A stretch of DNA of 64,000 bases from the NCBI GenBank assembly GCA_009767595.1, contig VSDK01002022.1:1-64000 (forward strand). Reading direction: 5' to 3'. This document shows, in pieces, positions 1-12,400 of the stretch; positions within the stretch are counted from its first letter, which is position 1; each line of letters starts with the position of its first letter. This stretch comes from Symbiodinium kawagutii. Lineage: Eukaryota; Sar; Dinophyceae; Suessiales; Symbiodiniaceae. The position numbers and the translations under genes were made by a program. The notes below the pieces were generated by a model. It was not told where the DNA came from. It was given only the letters and a program-made list of their open reading frames with translations, and made no database searches.

Positions 1-368
1 TTAACGAAGATTAAAAAAATCAAAAAAATCAATGATTTTTGAATTTTAATTTTATTTTGTAGGGTTTTATTAATCCGGGGCTCAGATTATTTGTGATGTA
101 GGTGTTGTTGTATTTCAAATGTATATGCAGCACATTTATTCATTTATTTGACTATAAGTGTATACAGCGATGGTCGTAAACATGTCTTGATGTGGAAGTG
201 GCGCATTTTACAATCACAATTAGCCACTATTGACCGTGATGTGATATTTGCCATCAGTAAGCACTATTTGCCACGAACGGTTGACCATGATGCACTATAC
301 CACTTTGCCATATATTTTGTATGAAGCATTGTGAAGCATTGTGAAGCATTGGACATATCTTTCTTCAG
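1..368 (+). other. TOP2 intron, upstream part
   Basis: AT-rich non-coding sequence ending in the acceptor of exon 1. Nothing else recognised. Confidence 0.6.
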
Positions 369-408
369 GTTGATGACTGATCAAGATCATGATGGATCGC
401 ACATCAAG
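369..408 (+). CDS. TOP2: TOP2 exon 1, TOPRIM metal-binding motif
   Basis: Encodes LMTDQDHDGSHIK. The DQDHD residues are the conserved acidic metal-binding cluster of the TOPRIM domain. It follows an AG at 367-368 and ends before a GC donor in phase 0. Confidence 0.93.
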
Positions 409-3400
409 GCAGCTGTTGCTGGGAGATGACATTCAGCTCCGAAACCTGTGGTTCATCGGCTTGTCCGGAATGGCTGATGAATAGTTACGTTGTTCTTGAA
501 ACAAATATCTGAAATGCCCGATCAGCTGGTAAGTAGAGGTTCCACTAGCTATTTTGGTGATGTGTTGCTCACATCGTGTTTGGGGGCAGCAAATCAGAGT
601 CCGGGTGGTAGCGGGGCAAAATCAACGGTCAGCACGACATACGCTACGAGGGGTTTTCTCTCAACAGTGGAACGCAAATCAAATGCGAAGTTTGCTGGTG
701 TTCCCTTACTTTGATGCATATTTTACTGCACCTTCTGTTGTGAATGGGGTGTCCCACGAAATCAGCGAAGAGCAAGTGAATCAAATTGATTCAAAGATAG
801 CGATGCCAATGGGGGCTTGAGGATCGACCCAATTTGGTAGTCAGCTGCAACGTTTCCTTGGGCATGTGTGTGTGCGATGACTAGAATAGACGTGCGATTG
901 ACAGAACAAATCACTCCTGGTTCAGATGGATTTTGAACGGTACAAGTGTGACTCTCCTGATATTGGTTGGTAAATGTGGATTGTCAATGTGGAGACCTAT
1001 CAGTAGAACATCTCAAAGATGAACAGAACACTCCATGGACCCCATGGCAAATTCATCAGAGGGTTCTTACCATTTCTTACCCATACTTATTTTGTTGAAT
1101 AGATGATTTCTCCCATGGTGTTTAGCCTGATGTCTTGATTCAACAGCATTAATTGGTCGCATGTACATCGTGATACCATGGATTTGGCCAGTGCCAACCC
1201 AAACTATCAAACACACCGAGAAGCACTCAGTCATACAATCTTACATTTCCCCCATTTTTCACCAACACGGAAATCAAAAAGGCTGTTTTTCTTGCCGCAC
1301 AGATGCATAACATTAGATAAACAACTACATTTGCATGCAGACTGCATACAAACATGGGATGACATGAGGCAGATATCCCAACGGGGTTAGCTGTGAACAT
1401 CGCATTGTGGGGTGTTGATGTTGGGGATGTTTGCTGTGGAGGTGGACCTGGAGCCCTCAACGTAGTGCAGACGACACGCAACAGACCTCTTAGGTAACCG
1501 TTGTCTGATCTTTCGCTATCAATTCTCAGAATCAGCGCAAGCTGTTTGATGCTGATGTATGCATAATTTCACATATTTGAATTATTTGAATATGTATATT
1601 ATACGCCTGCAGACCTGCAGAATTACAAAAAATGTAGTTGACGTGCTGCGGAGATTGTTAAAGTACATAGCCAGTTTGATACTTAGTGCACTTTATAACT
1701 AGCATTCTTTCCTTTCACGATGGGGTCGTTGACAGTTGCCCCACTGCCTGCGCATTTCGTCTTTTCTGGGTGAGACCAATTTAGGAGTTGTTCGGCTACA
1801 ACAATGTAAGCAACACACCTGCATCACAATTATCACAATAATTCAAGCAAACATTGGGGCCAGCTGGCAGGCAAAAAGTGTTGCTTCACGAGTAAAACCA
1901 CAACGGGTTGCATCCATCCCCGTTATTTGGGGTATGGGAGCACATCTGCAACGTGAAACACCATCGATGTGTGTTTCCAGTCTACAAATATATGGTTACG
2001 TGTTTGCATGTCTGCAGTAGTGTGCGTTCTTTGAGAGAAGCGTTTCTCGGTTCAAGATGTTGTGTTAAAGTGTTGTTCAATTGTCAGCCTTGGACACTTT
2101 GGTCCGCATCTTTTGGTTCCAACATAACCAGCCAGCAACTTGATATTGTACCAGAGTGTTCTTGGGGTTATAACTAAGATTTGTATACATGTGTGAGTTG
2201 TACATGTTGTAACCAAAACGGATTCGCTAACATGAGTTGCTCTACATCGGAAGTGCTGCTTGTATTACGTGACCGAGTAGTTATATACCCAATGCAGGTT
2301 GACACTAGTTGAAATCTCACCCGTGTCAGATTCACCAAACTAATAGTGGTGGTATGTGGTGGTACGTGGTGGTACATAACTAGCTCCATATTAGCGACAA
2401 ACGCTCTACCACATAAAATTGTAGCTCAACACTCCTAGCATCTCATAGCTACACAGCCTCCTGCTGTTCGTTTGTGCGCCCAGCGCACCGATGTTGCGCT
2501 GACCAGGGTTTGCTGATCAACTTGATCCACTTCTGGTGGCCGTCCTTGGCCAAGATGCCAGGCTTCTTGAAGGACACGCGGGGAGCTGCGCATGGGTGAC
2601 TGGTCATCATCATCATGATGTTGAGAAATGTTCTACTTGGTTTGCTCCCTCGAATAGGTTTGGTTGGTGATTTGTGGACCATGCATTTTTGTGGTGTGAT
2701 ATACCTAAACCATCCCACTTTAGTGTTGATTGAGATACGGGTGCTCATCGATTCTTGGATAAACACATCACACCACGTATCGCCATACACCAAAAATATC
2801 AGTGACAAAGACCTAGCTACAGAGAGGCTGTTGTCCTTTGTTGATCGCAGGTCACAAATTTGGAACATGATCAACATATAGATATACGCACAGACCCCGT
2901 GGTTTGCCCGGAGGGCAAACCACGGCTGTCTGTGCGTGTTGAACATTGCTCGAAGAATCAGTGAGAAACACTGGCTATACGCAGTGATTTAGGGTTTAGG
3001 GTTTTAGGGTTTAGGTTTAGGGTTTTCAGGGTTTAGGGTTCTAGGGTTTAGGGTTTAGGGGTTTAGGGTTTAGGGTTAGGGTTTCTTGATTCTCAGAGTT
3101 TCAAAATAACGGGCCTGCGCAGGTTTTTGAACAGTTGACAAGACTCACTTCTGGGCAGGTCTTGTGGTCACGGGCAAACCATAGGGTCTTGCCGTAGATA
3201 TACAGTATTTGTCTAGAGCTAAGAATGTGTTGATGATATATAACCAGTTGTCCTTTGTTGATGAAATGATATACCCATAGCTAAAGTTGTTGCTAGTTCA
3301 TGTCTTTTGCATCCTTCCCTGGAATGATTCCCCGGTATGGCCAGTCGTTAGTCACTGGATAGCAATCAAGCATTGTCAGCCACAATTCATAATTAACTGT

Positions 3401-6400
3401 ATGACACATTTTGACAACTACCTTAAGGGTTCGTAATGGCTGATGAAAGTTGGTTTCAACCAGTATCAATGAATTGTCATGAACCGTACTCAACCATCAA
3501 ACATGATCAACCGTCATTGTTTGTTACCTGCATTTCAAACGCCGAATTTGTTGTGGAAATTGGAGTAATCTCAAAGTCTCAAAGTGCAGGTATAGCACAA
3601 TTGAAAACTGCAGGTGCATTACTGCAATTTGAACAAGAATTCAACGTCCTCCATCAATGTCATACTGATGGTGTCAAATATCTCTACTCTTCTTGTTTCA
3701 ACCATAGGACCAGGGTGTTTTAGTGTTGAAACGACCAGTTTGCCCTTTCGGGATGGGAGCAACATGGAGCATGGAGCAACCAACCAACGAAGCGACGGGG
3801 TACCAGTGGTCCAACCATCAACATGGATAAACCCGATGGTCAAATGTTCAAGGGCAAAACCGCCAATGACTGGGATAACGCCACAACGATAGACAATATC
3901 TATTGATACAAACAGTAAGACTTCACTTCACAACGACGGTACCCACTGTTGCTCCTTGTTGGGTCGTTCACAACAAGAGTATTTTTTGTAAGTGGCATTG
4001 TGAATTCCGAAAATCACCAGTTATCATCACTGGACGCATCAGTTTTCGGACGACTGGACATGCCCTTTGGATCGCCGAGATCTGCAGTCAGGAGTTTATC
4101 ACACCCATCGTCAAGGCCGGAGCCAGGACCCATTAACTGGACTCGAGAAGTACAGCCTTTTAGAAGAAAGAAACCTGCAGCATAGCTTGCGCCACTTACC
4201 CCATCAGAGTGTGCAATTGTTTGTTATTTCTAGCTTTTGAGAGTGAAAACACACGAGCAAAGACATCCTCAGTTGCTAATTTTGCTTCAACTGTCCAAGT
4301 TAGGCTTTCCTACAGGAACAAATGATCATTTCGAGTGAGGGACAACACCAGAGCGAATGGTGGACAGCAAGTGGCACATGCAGATGATGTCAGTTTACCT
4401 CACACTTTCAGGTTTCATCCATGGTACTGGGTACAGGATAGCTTGTCCCTCAACATTTGGTAGCGAGCGAGCCTTCGATGGGCATTGATTTGGCGCTACT
4501 AGATGCTCGTTTGTAGGACATTGTCAAACACATGGCAGTAAAGACAGGAAACCACAAAATAAATACATGAAACATGGAACCACAAGATCTCACTTCAAGA
4601 TGAGAAAGACAGGGAGATGACTACGGAAACGGTAGCAGAAGAGCAAAATCACATAATTATATCATATCATATTATGATATAGAAACATACAGAAACACAA
4701 AACGGAACAGGGCATTTCACTTCCCAACGAGTACATTTCTATGTCACATCTAGATTTCATCTATGGATCATCTAGATATATCTAGACCACCTACGTATAC
4801 CTACCTATCTATATATCGTGTTGCTAGCTTTGAGGGTCATGTCATCACTGCTGGCAGCTGGGGAGGTGTGGAAAGAAGGGAAGAAGTCGGAGGACCGACA
4901 GAATCTTGGAGCCAGAGCACTTCTGATGGCCACTTTCTCTTAGGCTGCAGGTTTTTGTCACCCATTTGATTGTCAAATTTGGAATGCTTTTAAGCTACAG
5001 CTTGCTGGGCAAAAGGTAGTCTTCTACCTCCGTGTTCTGACAGGAAGGTAAAACTGAGCCCAACATTTCTGTACCATAACCAGCGTACTGATTTGATCTA
5101 CATGGACTGATTCTACTTTGTTGTCTTACCTTTGTGACTGCAGAAGACATGTGTTGACTTGTTGACTTTGGCTCAATAAGCAGCCCATCAAGCAGGACAT
5201 GCAACACATGGAATCCAAAGCTGGAATGTTCGATGGTGTACCCCGAAGATGGTGGTTTCTCATGTTTCGATCAATGGATTTCTTTGTACCGCCTAATCCA
5301 TTCACAATCTTAGTTTGCTGCACTTTGTTTGGGGCGACACCGTAAATATTCCAACCCAAGCGGAAGATGCGTCTGTACGTATCAAGAGGCAGCAGGCAAG
5401 CCCCTCAAGGGCACCATGTGTCCAAGTTAGATTTTCAACCAAAGGCGGTGTGGGTACACAGTATGAATCACTGCGCCATAAGCCTTAACACTTCTTGGCC
5501 TCTCACCGTGTATCATGGCCTTTCTTCTTGTCATTTCATCCTTGCAAAAGTCAGCCGTGATGATTTCGCCAGCTGCTAGACAAGGGCAACCACCTAAGAT
5601 GTTTGAAACATCTTGTAAACAATGAGACAGACATTCAGACATGTCCTAATCCCAAGCGGTTCGTAGTTTTGATGCGCGGTACGGCTGAGATGTGTGGTTG
5701 TCGATCCATCCACCTGGCTGTTGTGGTTCGTTTGCCAATCTTGCTTTCCTTGGGATGATCATGGTGATGGTGAGTGATGTTGGTGGCAGAAGCAACAAAT
5801 ACTGTAGAGCTACTAGAGCCTACAACCATAGAACAAGCTGCGGGATATTGATTTTCATTCCAGCAGCTTAGACACGAACATTTGTAGGAAGAAACGTGGC
5901 AGTCCCATGGAGGTCCGTCCATCCGCACCGCCCAAGGAACGAGAAGAGCTTCTTCACACTCCACGAATACCAGGCAGAGAGACGGACACTCCACAAAGGA
6001 ACGCAGCAGAAACACCAGCGGTTAATGGGCTTGTGGTTGAACCTACATAAATGCATTGAAGAACTGCATTGACAATTTGCATTGCAGAAATCTATATAAC
6101 TAAATTAATGCATATCAATGCATTAATTATGCATATCAATGCATCAATCATTTACAATCATGAAGGGAATTCCGGTGCTTTTGGCAATGTGGTGCTTTTG
6201 GGAGTTTGACGAGCCATGTGCAGGTCCAGTGCCCGAAGCCATCATAGGGGCTAGGGATCACCCCGCAACGCGGGTATACCACGTCGCTTGAAGGGGCATC
6301 TCTACCATGGATGCTGGAGCAGTTGACCAGGAATCTCATTGTGAAGGGACAATCATTGGACACCCCAGATGGCATCGAATCATGCAGATCTTGGGTGACA

Positions 6401-9400
6401 TGTATTCATACATATTAATACACCAATTCACTTGGTTCTGTTTTACCTTTGAGGTGCGATAAGAGGTGCAATATGATGGTTTGGGTACAAAACACATCAA
6501 AACATGTTTTCACCTATACTTTGTTTGTGTCTGGTAAATTTGTGCAGTATTCGCGTTTTCTGCGCAAAGAAAGAAAGCAATCAGATAACGGGAGGAATTT
6601 TCGCAAACCTCGCTGTTTGACAGCCTACACATGTTGGTACTTGTTCCTTATTTGTCAGCTCGATGTTTGACAGCATTCATTTGTGAACTGTGTTTTGATA
6701 AAGTTTTTCTTGCTGTGACTTGGACTCTGTCCCAAGAGAAACAAAACCCAATAAACAAACAAAAGAAAAGGAAAAGAAGTGCAAACCAGGAAGCAGTGAG
6801 TGAAGGCAGGAGCGAAAAAAGAAAGGAAGGAGTGAAGGGAGAGAGGAAAGGAAGGAAGAAGGGAAGGAAGAAAACCGCTCTCGCGGGTTCATGGCCGCCA
6901 GGTTATTCGGTGTTTTTGTTTTGGCTAGCAAGTGGATGGAGTGGCTCGTTGTCTTTTTTGTCGGTTGATTTTGTTGCAGGTTACTTGAAGGGCAGGGGCT
7001 GCACCCACGAAATCTGCAACATGCTCACAACACTGCGCCTGGGGCACGCGGAGCACTAGGCAGGCTTCAGCAACAGCAAGAACAATAGCACGAAAAAGGC
7101 ACCAATATACACCATTACAACCACTTCTCATATATTTTCTTCTCAGAGTCGTATTTGTTGGTGGGTTATTTGCCGCATCTTGCCGCTTGTTGTTCGGTAT
7201 GGTTCAGGAAGAGGAGTGATGCGTCGACAGGCCTTCCATGAGGAATTGATACTAGAAAGGAAAATACATTGTGAGAGACGTATATAGACGTATCATTTCG
7301 GATGAGAGTCCATGCATGCATATGTCTATCACAATGTATTTTCTAGAAATGATATGCGGATATCCACGCGCCACCTGGGTATCGCACGCCATCTAGAGGT
7401 TCTGTCGACGCACCTGTGCTCCACGTGAAAGACGCTAGTGCCAGGGCTGCCGCCCGGCACCAGCTACTGTACTCTTGCTGCTGCCATTTCTTTCCGCTTG
7501 TTTCTGTGTTTGACTATCTATTAGGTGTATTTAGGTGTTGTATGGTGTTGTTATGTGTTGTTTCTTTCATCTTCAATTCTCCTTTTGTTTCTTTCTGAAG
7601 CACCACATGTTGTTTCCTTTCTAATGCGTGGTTGTTTTGGTTGATTATTTTGGCTCTGTTTTTGTGATGCATGTGTGGGTGTTTGTTCCCTGAGCCATTG
7701 GGTTCTTCGAATCGTCCGGTACGCTAATAGTTTTGCCTCCTGTCAACCATGGTCACTGAGATATGTTTATGTCAGAAAAGAAGTGTCATAAGCGGGGACA
7801 TCCTTTGGGAAGCTAAACCTGACAGTGGAACATCGATCGCTAGATGCTGGCAGGTGCAACGAGGGAGATTTCTGAGCCGTCAGGCTTCCAGATGGCAACA
7901 TTCAATGATCATCAGTCTCTTTCCTATTCAGTTTTCCCGAGATTTGGGATACAGTTTCTGAATCAGACAGGAAAATCATGGAAGATCCATTTATTCTTTG
8001 CACACATATATATACATTCAGAATCATTTACTGCATATATATTTTTTATATGTAGATTCCATGTGTTTCTTTTTTCGAAGCACCCTGATGGTGATGTGCT
8101 CCGTTGGATGCTGTAGGCTCAACTTACTGCAGCAACCACCTTTAAATCGATAGCCAGGTCCCAACCTGTTTGGGGTTCCTTTTCCCATCTTTTCCCTTGG
8201 CGTTCACAGGCATGGAAGGAACGTACCGATGGCGGCAAAGGTTGGAAGATCAAGCAGCTTGGAGCAGTTGATGGTTGTCAATGCGTGGTCAACATCTAGT
8301 GATGGTCATTCATGGATATTGATGGCGAATGAGGCTTGAGGGTTAAGTAGTAGGAAATCACGATTCACGGTTGAATCTCACCAGGGAAATCAAGATATGA
8401 ATGGTCAGTGATGATGATTGCTGATCAAGAGCCAAACAAAAACATTTAAAAACAATGAATGGTTGGACGATTAATCTCAAATGGATGGTGTCAATTGATC
8501 ATCGACCATGAGCGGTGGTCGTCCATATCGCTCGGTAGTGCATATCAACTAAACCTAAATTTGTTGGTCTATAAGTCTATAATGGTCACTACACATGTTC
8601 GCCCCGACCCGGATGTTGCACCACGCCCAGAATGCAATGGAGGATTTTGCGCAAGATTAATGTGGTTCGGAGAAGCTGCAAAATCGCTGGCTATACTCAG
8701 TGATTTGTCGTTTAAGATTTTAGGATTTGGGCCTTTAGGGTTTGTCAATTTAGAAGCTCAAAACAACAGCTCTGCCCAGGAACATGAGGCTATTACACGG
8801 CTCCCTGTCCACGGAGCAACATCAAGGTTGCCGCGCACATGTTCATAGCCCTCTATGTCAGGATTTTGTTGTTGATTTAAACCTTGGATCAAATCAGTGG
8901 TGCTCCAAATTCAATCAATGTCAGGATTTTTGTTGCACTGTTTTGGGGTTGGGGCTACCACAACATTTACCAACAGTAATGTCACTACCAGCTGATGCAG
9001 GCTGTGACACTCGCTAGCAGTTCTATTTGTTTGGGATCATAGCTGGTCATAGCCAGGTATACTAAAGGCATTAGCTAGGTATAGTCGGTGTACTGTTTGA
9101 CAAAGCTGGGTATACCATGTGCTAAACAATGGCCTACCATGGCCTCTGATTTTCCATGGGATTGGAATACTCTCTTCACTCCGCGAAAATGTCAACTGTT
9201 GGAAAGTTGTTAGTTGCCTGGATTGCTGTAAAAAACATGAGGCCAAATAAAGGGGCTGTTGTAAACGCATTGCATGGGTCCCCATTGGTTTGCTTTGCAC
9301 AAGTGCTGCAGAAACAGCTGGAAGGCAACAGAGTTTCGGTGTCGCCCGAGTTCTTGACGCTCTGTTTGGATATGGCTTTGTCAATTGGTGGCACATTCCA

Positions 9401-12400
9401 GATGACCACTCACACATGAAAAATTTGTCAGGTAGAGGAAAATATAGAAAGAGTATGTACAGAATGTATCAATATGCATTTTTGCAGGGTGCAAACCGTG
9501 TATTCGAGTTCTTTGTATATATGGACGCGCGCAGCATGCTGTATTTCTGGTAGCATGTTTCGACGCCATTGGCCATGCCTTGGTGTATCTTGTGTGCACC
9601 TGGCACCCATTTGGCACCAAGGTACTACAAAGGTTTGGGGACCAGTACAGCAAAGGAGGCCAAGGTGCATTGCAGCGCAGCGCACCGAAGATTGACCAAC
9701 TATCATTAGGATCAATCATTACGATGGCCTTCAATTATGGTGGTTACTGGTGAGATGGATAGGATTGGTGATAGCTGTGGATACTGTAGTCATCAGGATG
9801 ACCAACACCAAGGCATGTGAGCATCCAGAAACCTTCGGCAAGTGCTTATTTTTCAAGGGCTATTACTCCAGATGCCTCAAACTGGGGACTATATTGCGTT
9901 GGAAAATTCAGAGTTAGGAACAGATGCCATTCGGTCCATGTCTCCTCCATGGCTATAGCTTTGTTCATGGACAATCTGGGGCTACTTGAGCCTCAATGAT
10001 TAAGATTGGGCATGCAAGCGTTCAATACAGTGGAGGCCTCAGTACCTGTTGGTCTCTAGAAATCCTTGGTGCAAAGATCCATTGATTTTGCCGTCAACAT
10101 ATTAACCACTGCGGTAGTTGGTGACCCACCATGGACAAGCCTCTCTGTGCTCACATGAGGAGTACTTCAGTGAGATCGAGAAGCATGAAGTGAAGTTCCA
10201 CTGGCATGGAGATCAGGACCGCTGCAATTGGTCCAGCTCCATCCAGCTCCGGTGATGTATCAACGACAACAAGGGTAGAACTCGAATGAAGAATGCAAAG
10301 AATGCAACCAGACCATCCCAGACCCAACCTGTTTGTCGAGGTTGCCTTTGGTGTTGCGTTCGGTTGTGTTGATCCAGTTGCTTCAAAAGAGACTGGCCAT
10401 CAAGCAGGCACTGGATCCACGATGGGTTTTGAGGATGGGTCGGTTCTATGAAGAAACAGAAACCAACTGACTGAACTGACTACTGATATCCAACTGTGAC
10501 ATGACTGGTAACCGTAGCCAACAGCACTTGAATACAACTGCCTCGGATATTTCCTGCCAACCATAGAAAGTGAAGCGACGTTGCGGCTGCTTGCAACCCA
10601 AAAAGATGCATCGAGTACAGCATTTGATGATTGATTTGGCAGTCATCCATCTCTCCTACGGTAAATGATTGTTTAAGCACAACTAAGGATTGTTGGCCAG
10701 TTTTTCTCCCACCAGCTTTTACCTTCTGACTAAGCATCGTCAACCATCACCCACCAGTACTAACCACCATCAACCATTCACCCCTGACAAGCACTAGCTA
10801 TCAACCATTCACCCCTGACAAGTGCTAGCTATCATTCACCATTATTGATATTATTGATCATTATTGAAAACCACAATATACTATTATTAGCCATCACTAC
10901 TAGCCTTTACTAGTATCACTGTGGTTAACTATTCGCCATCCTGAACCATTGACCACTACTATAACCATCAGTTGCTCAGAGTGCTTCACCATAGTGTACT
11001 TCCCTGTCGCCAAACAATTGAAACACTTTTACAGGTGTGTTTCAGATTTATCCCTATCTATTGATGGTTATACGATTCACATTCATGTTTATCAGGGTTA
11101 CCCTATGTTACCCTTGACTGATTCGATTGCTTACTGGTTGAATCGGCACGTTATCCATTCGCTCAGATGAATGACCAGTCACCAACTTTGGTCACGGCAG
11201 GATGGCGAAGCCATTGATTTGGCCTTCAACAAGAAACGCGCCGACGACCGAAAGGAGAACGCGGCTGAATGGCTGGGCGCGGCACAGTGATCCAAGCAAC
11301 GGTAGTGCTGCCATGGGATTCCCATGGAATCCCGGGAACTGGATGGAAATGGCATTGTATGGCTAGGGAAGCAAACATGATGTAAGAGATAAACCTATGG
11401 GCACCCCCAGACTTGTTTTGGCATTTGTTCATTGCTTGTTCTTATTTCAGTATTGAAATTTCCAATCATTGCAAATTTCCTTGTTTTTGCGACGTCCTTG
11501 AAACAACCAAGCCCATACGCCAGATGTGATTCCTTTCATCAGTTGAGTTCTCTGAGATCGACTCACTCAGAACAGATGTTGCAAAATTTATGAATGCATG
11601 AATGCATTGAAATGACATGAATCAGTCAACATGCTAGCAAAGAGGCCAAAATGATTCTAGAGTTTGGACAGAATCGCAATGGTGGACCGCCCGGCAGACA
11701 AGCTCTACAATACAACTCATACTTTGCTCCCAACTGTGCCAGTAGAACCTATTCACCTCGCAACTGCAGGCTCTGAAGGAGTGTTTGGACCAACCTAGCA
11801 GCCCCGCAGGATTGGATCAACAACTATGAAGATGGCACTGTTGTTTCTTGGATCAACTCTGGCTGCATAAAAGTACCGTGAGGTGGAGACCTAAGAGGCC
11901 AAGAGTGATCCCACAAGATTCTGAGACCAAGAGTGGTCCCCGGTTCATAACCACATTCTGTGATGTTTCGATTACCTTTTGCTCACATCGTGTGATGATT
12001 TGCTGCAGAATCAAAAACCGAGCACATGTATTTCTGTGTTCTGTGATATTGACACCTGTTGCAACCTATACAAGTACTAGCACTCACGTAGAATTGGTCT
12101 TCTCAATTTTGAACCCCATGCACTTCAAGGCAAGACAATACTTTCTGCCACGCCTACTCTTGAGCGTTCCATGTTACAAGATTCTTCCTGTTTACCACGG
12201 ATTACCTCCACAGGAACGACTTTCTTGTTTAGGTTGACCATACCAAGCCGATTGCCTACACAGAGTTCATCAACAAGGACAGCCTGACATCGACGGATGT
12301 GTCGGACTCTGCTGCTTTCAGGCCTGCTGCTTTGGTTGGTGTGCTTCAGATTATTTTTTTATGTAGATCCCTTTGCTGTGTCTAGTAGGGTGTGGGTCAG

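Noticed and set aside
2449..2946. 165-codon frame on the - strand
   Set aside because: Overlaps TOP2 exon 2 on the opposite strand; no family resemblance.
4853..4930. Segment reading REEVGGPTESW, at first taken for a TOP2 exon
   Set aside because: Out of order and out of phase; exons 4 and 5 at 5937 and 8210 supply this part of the protein with a continuous frame.
6631..7059. 142-codon frame with a K/R/E-rich stretch
   Set aside because: The charged part comes from an AAGG-type purine tract; the rest shows no coding character.
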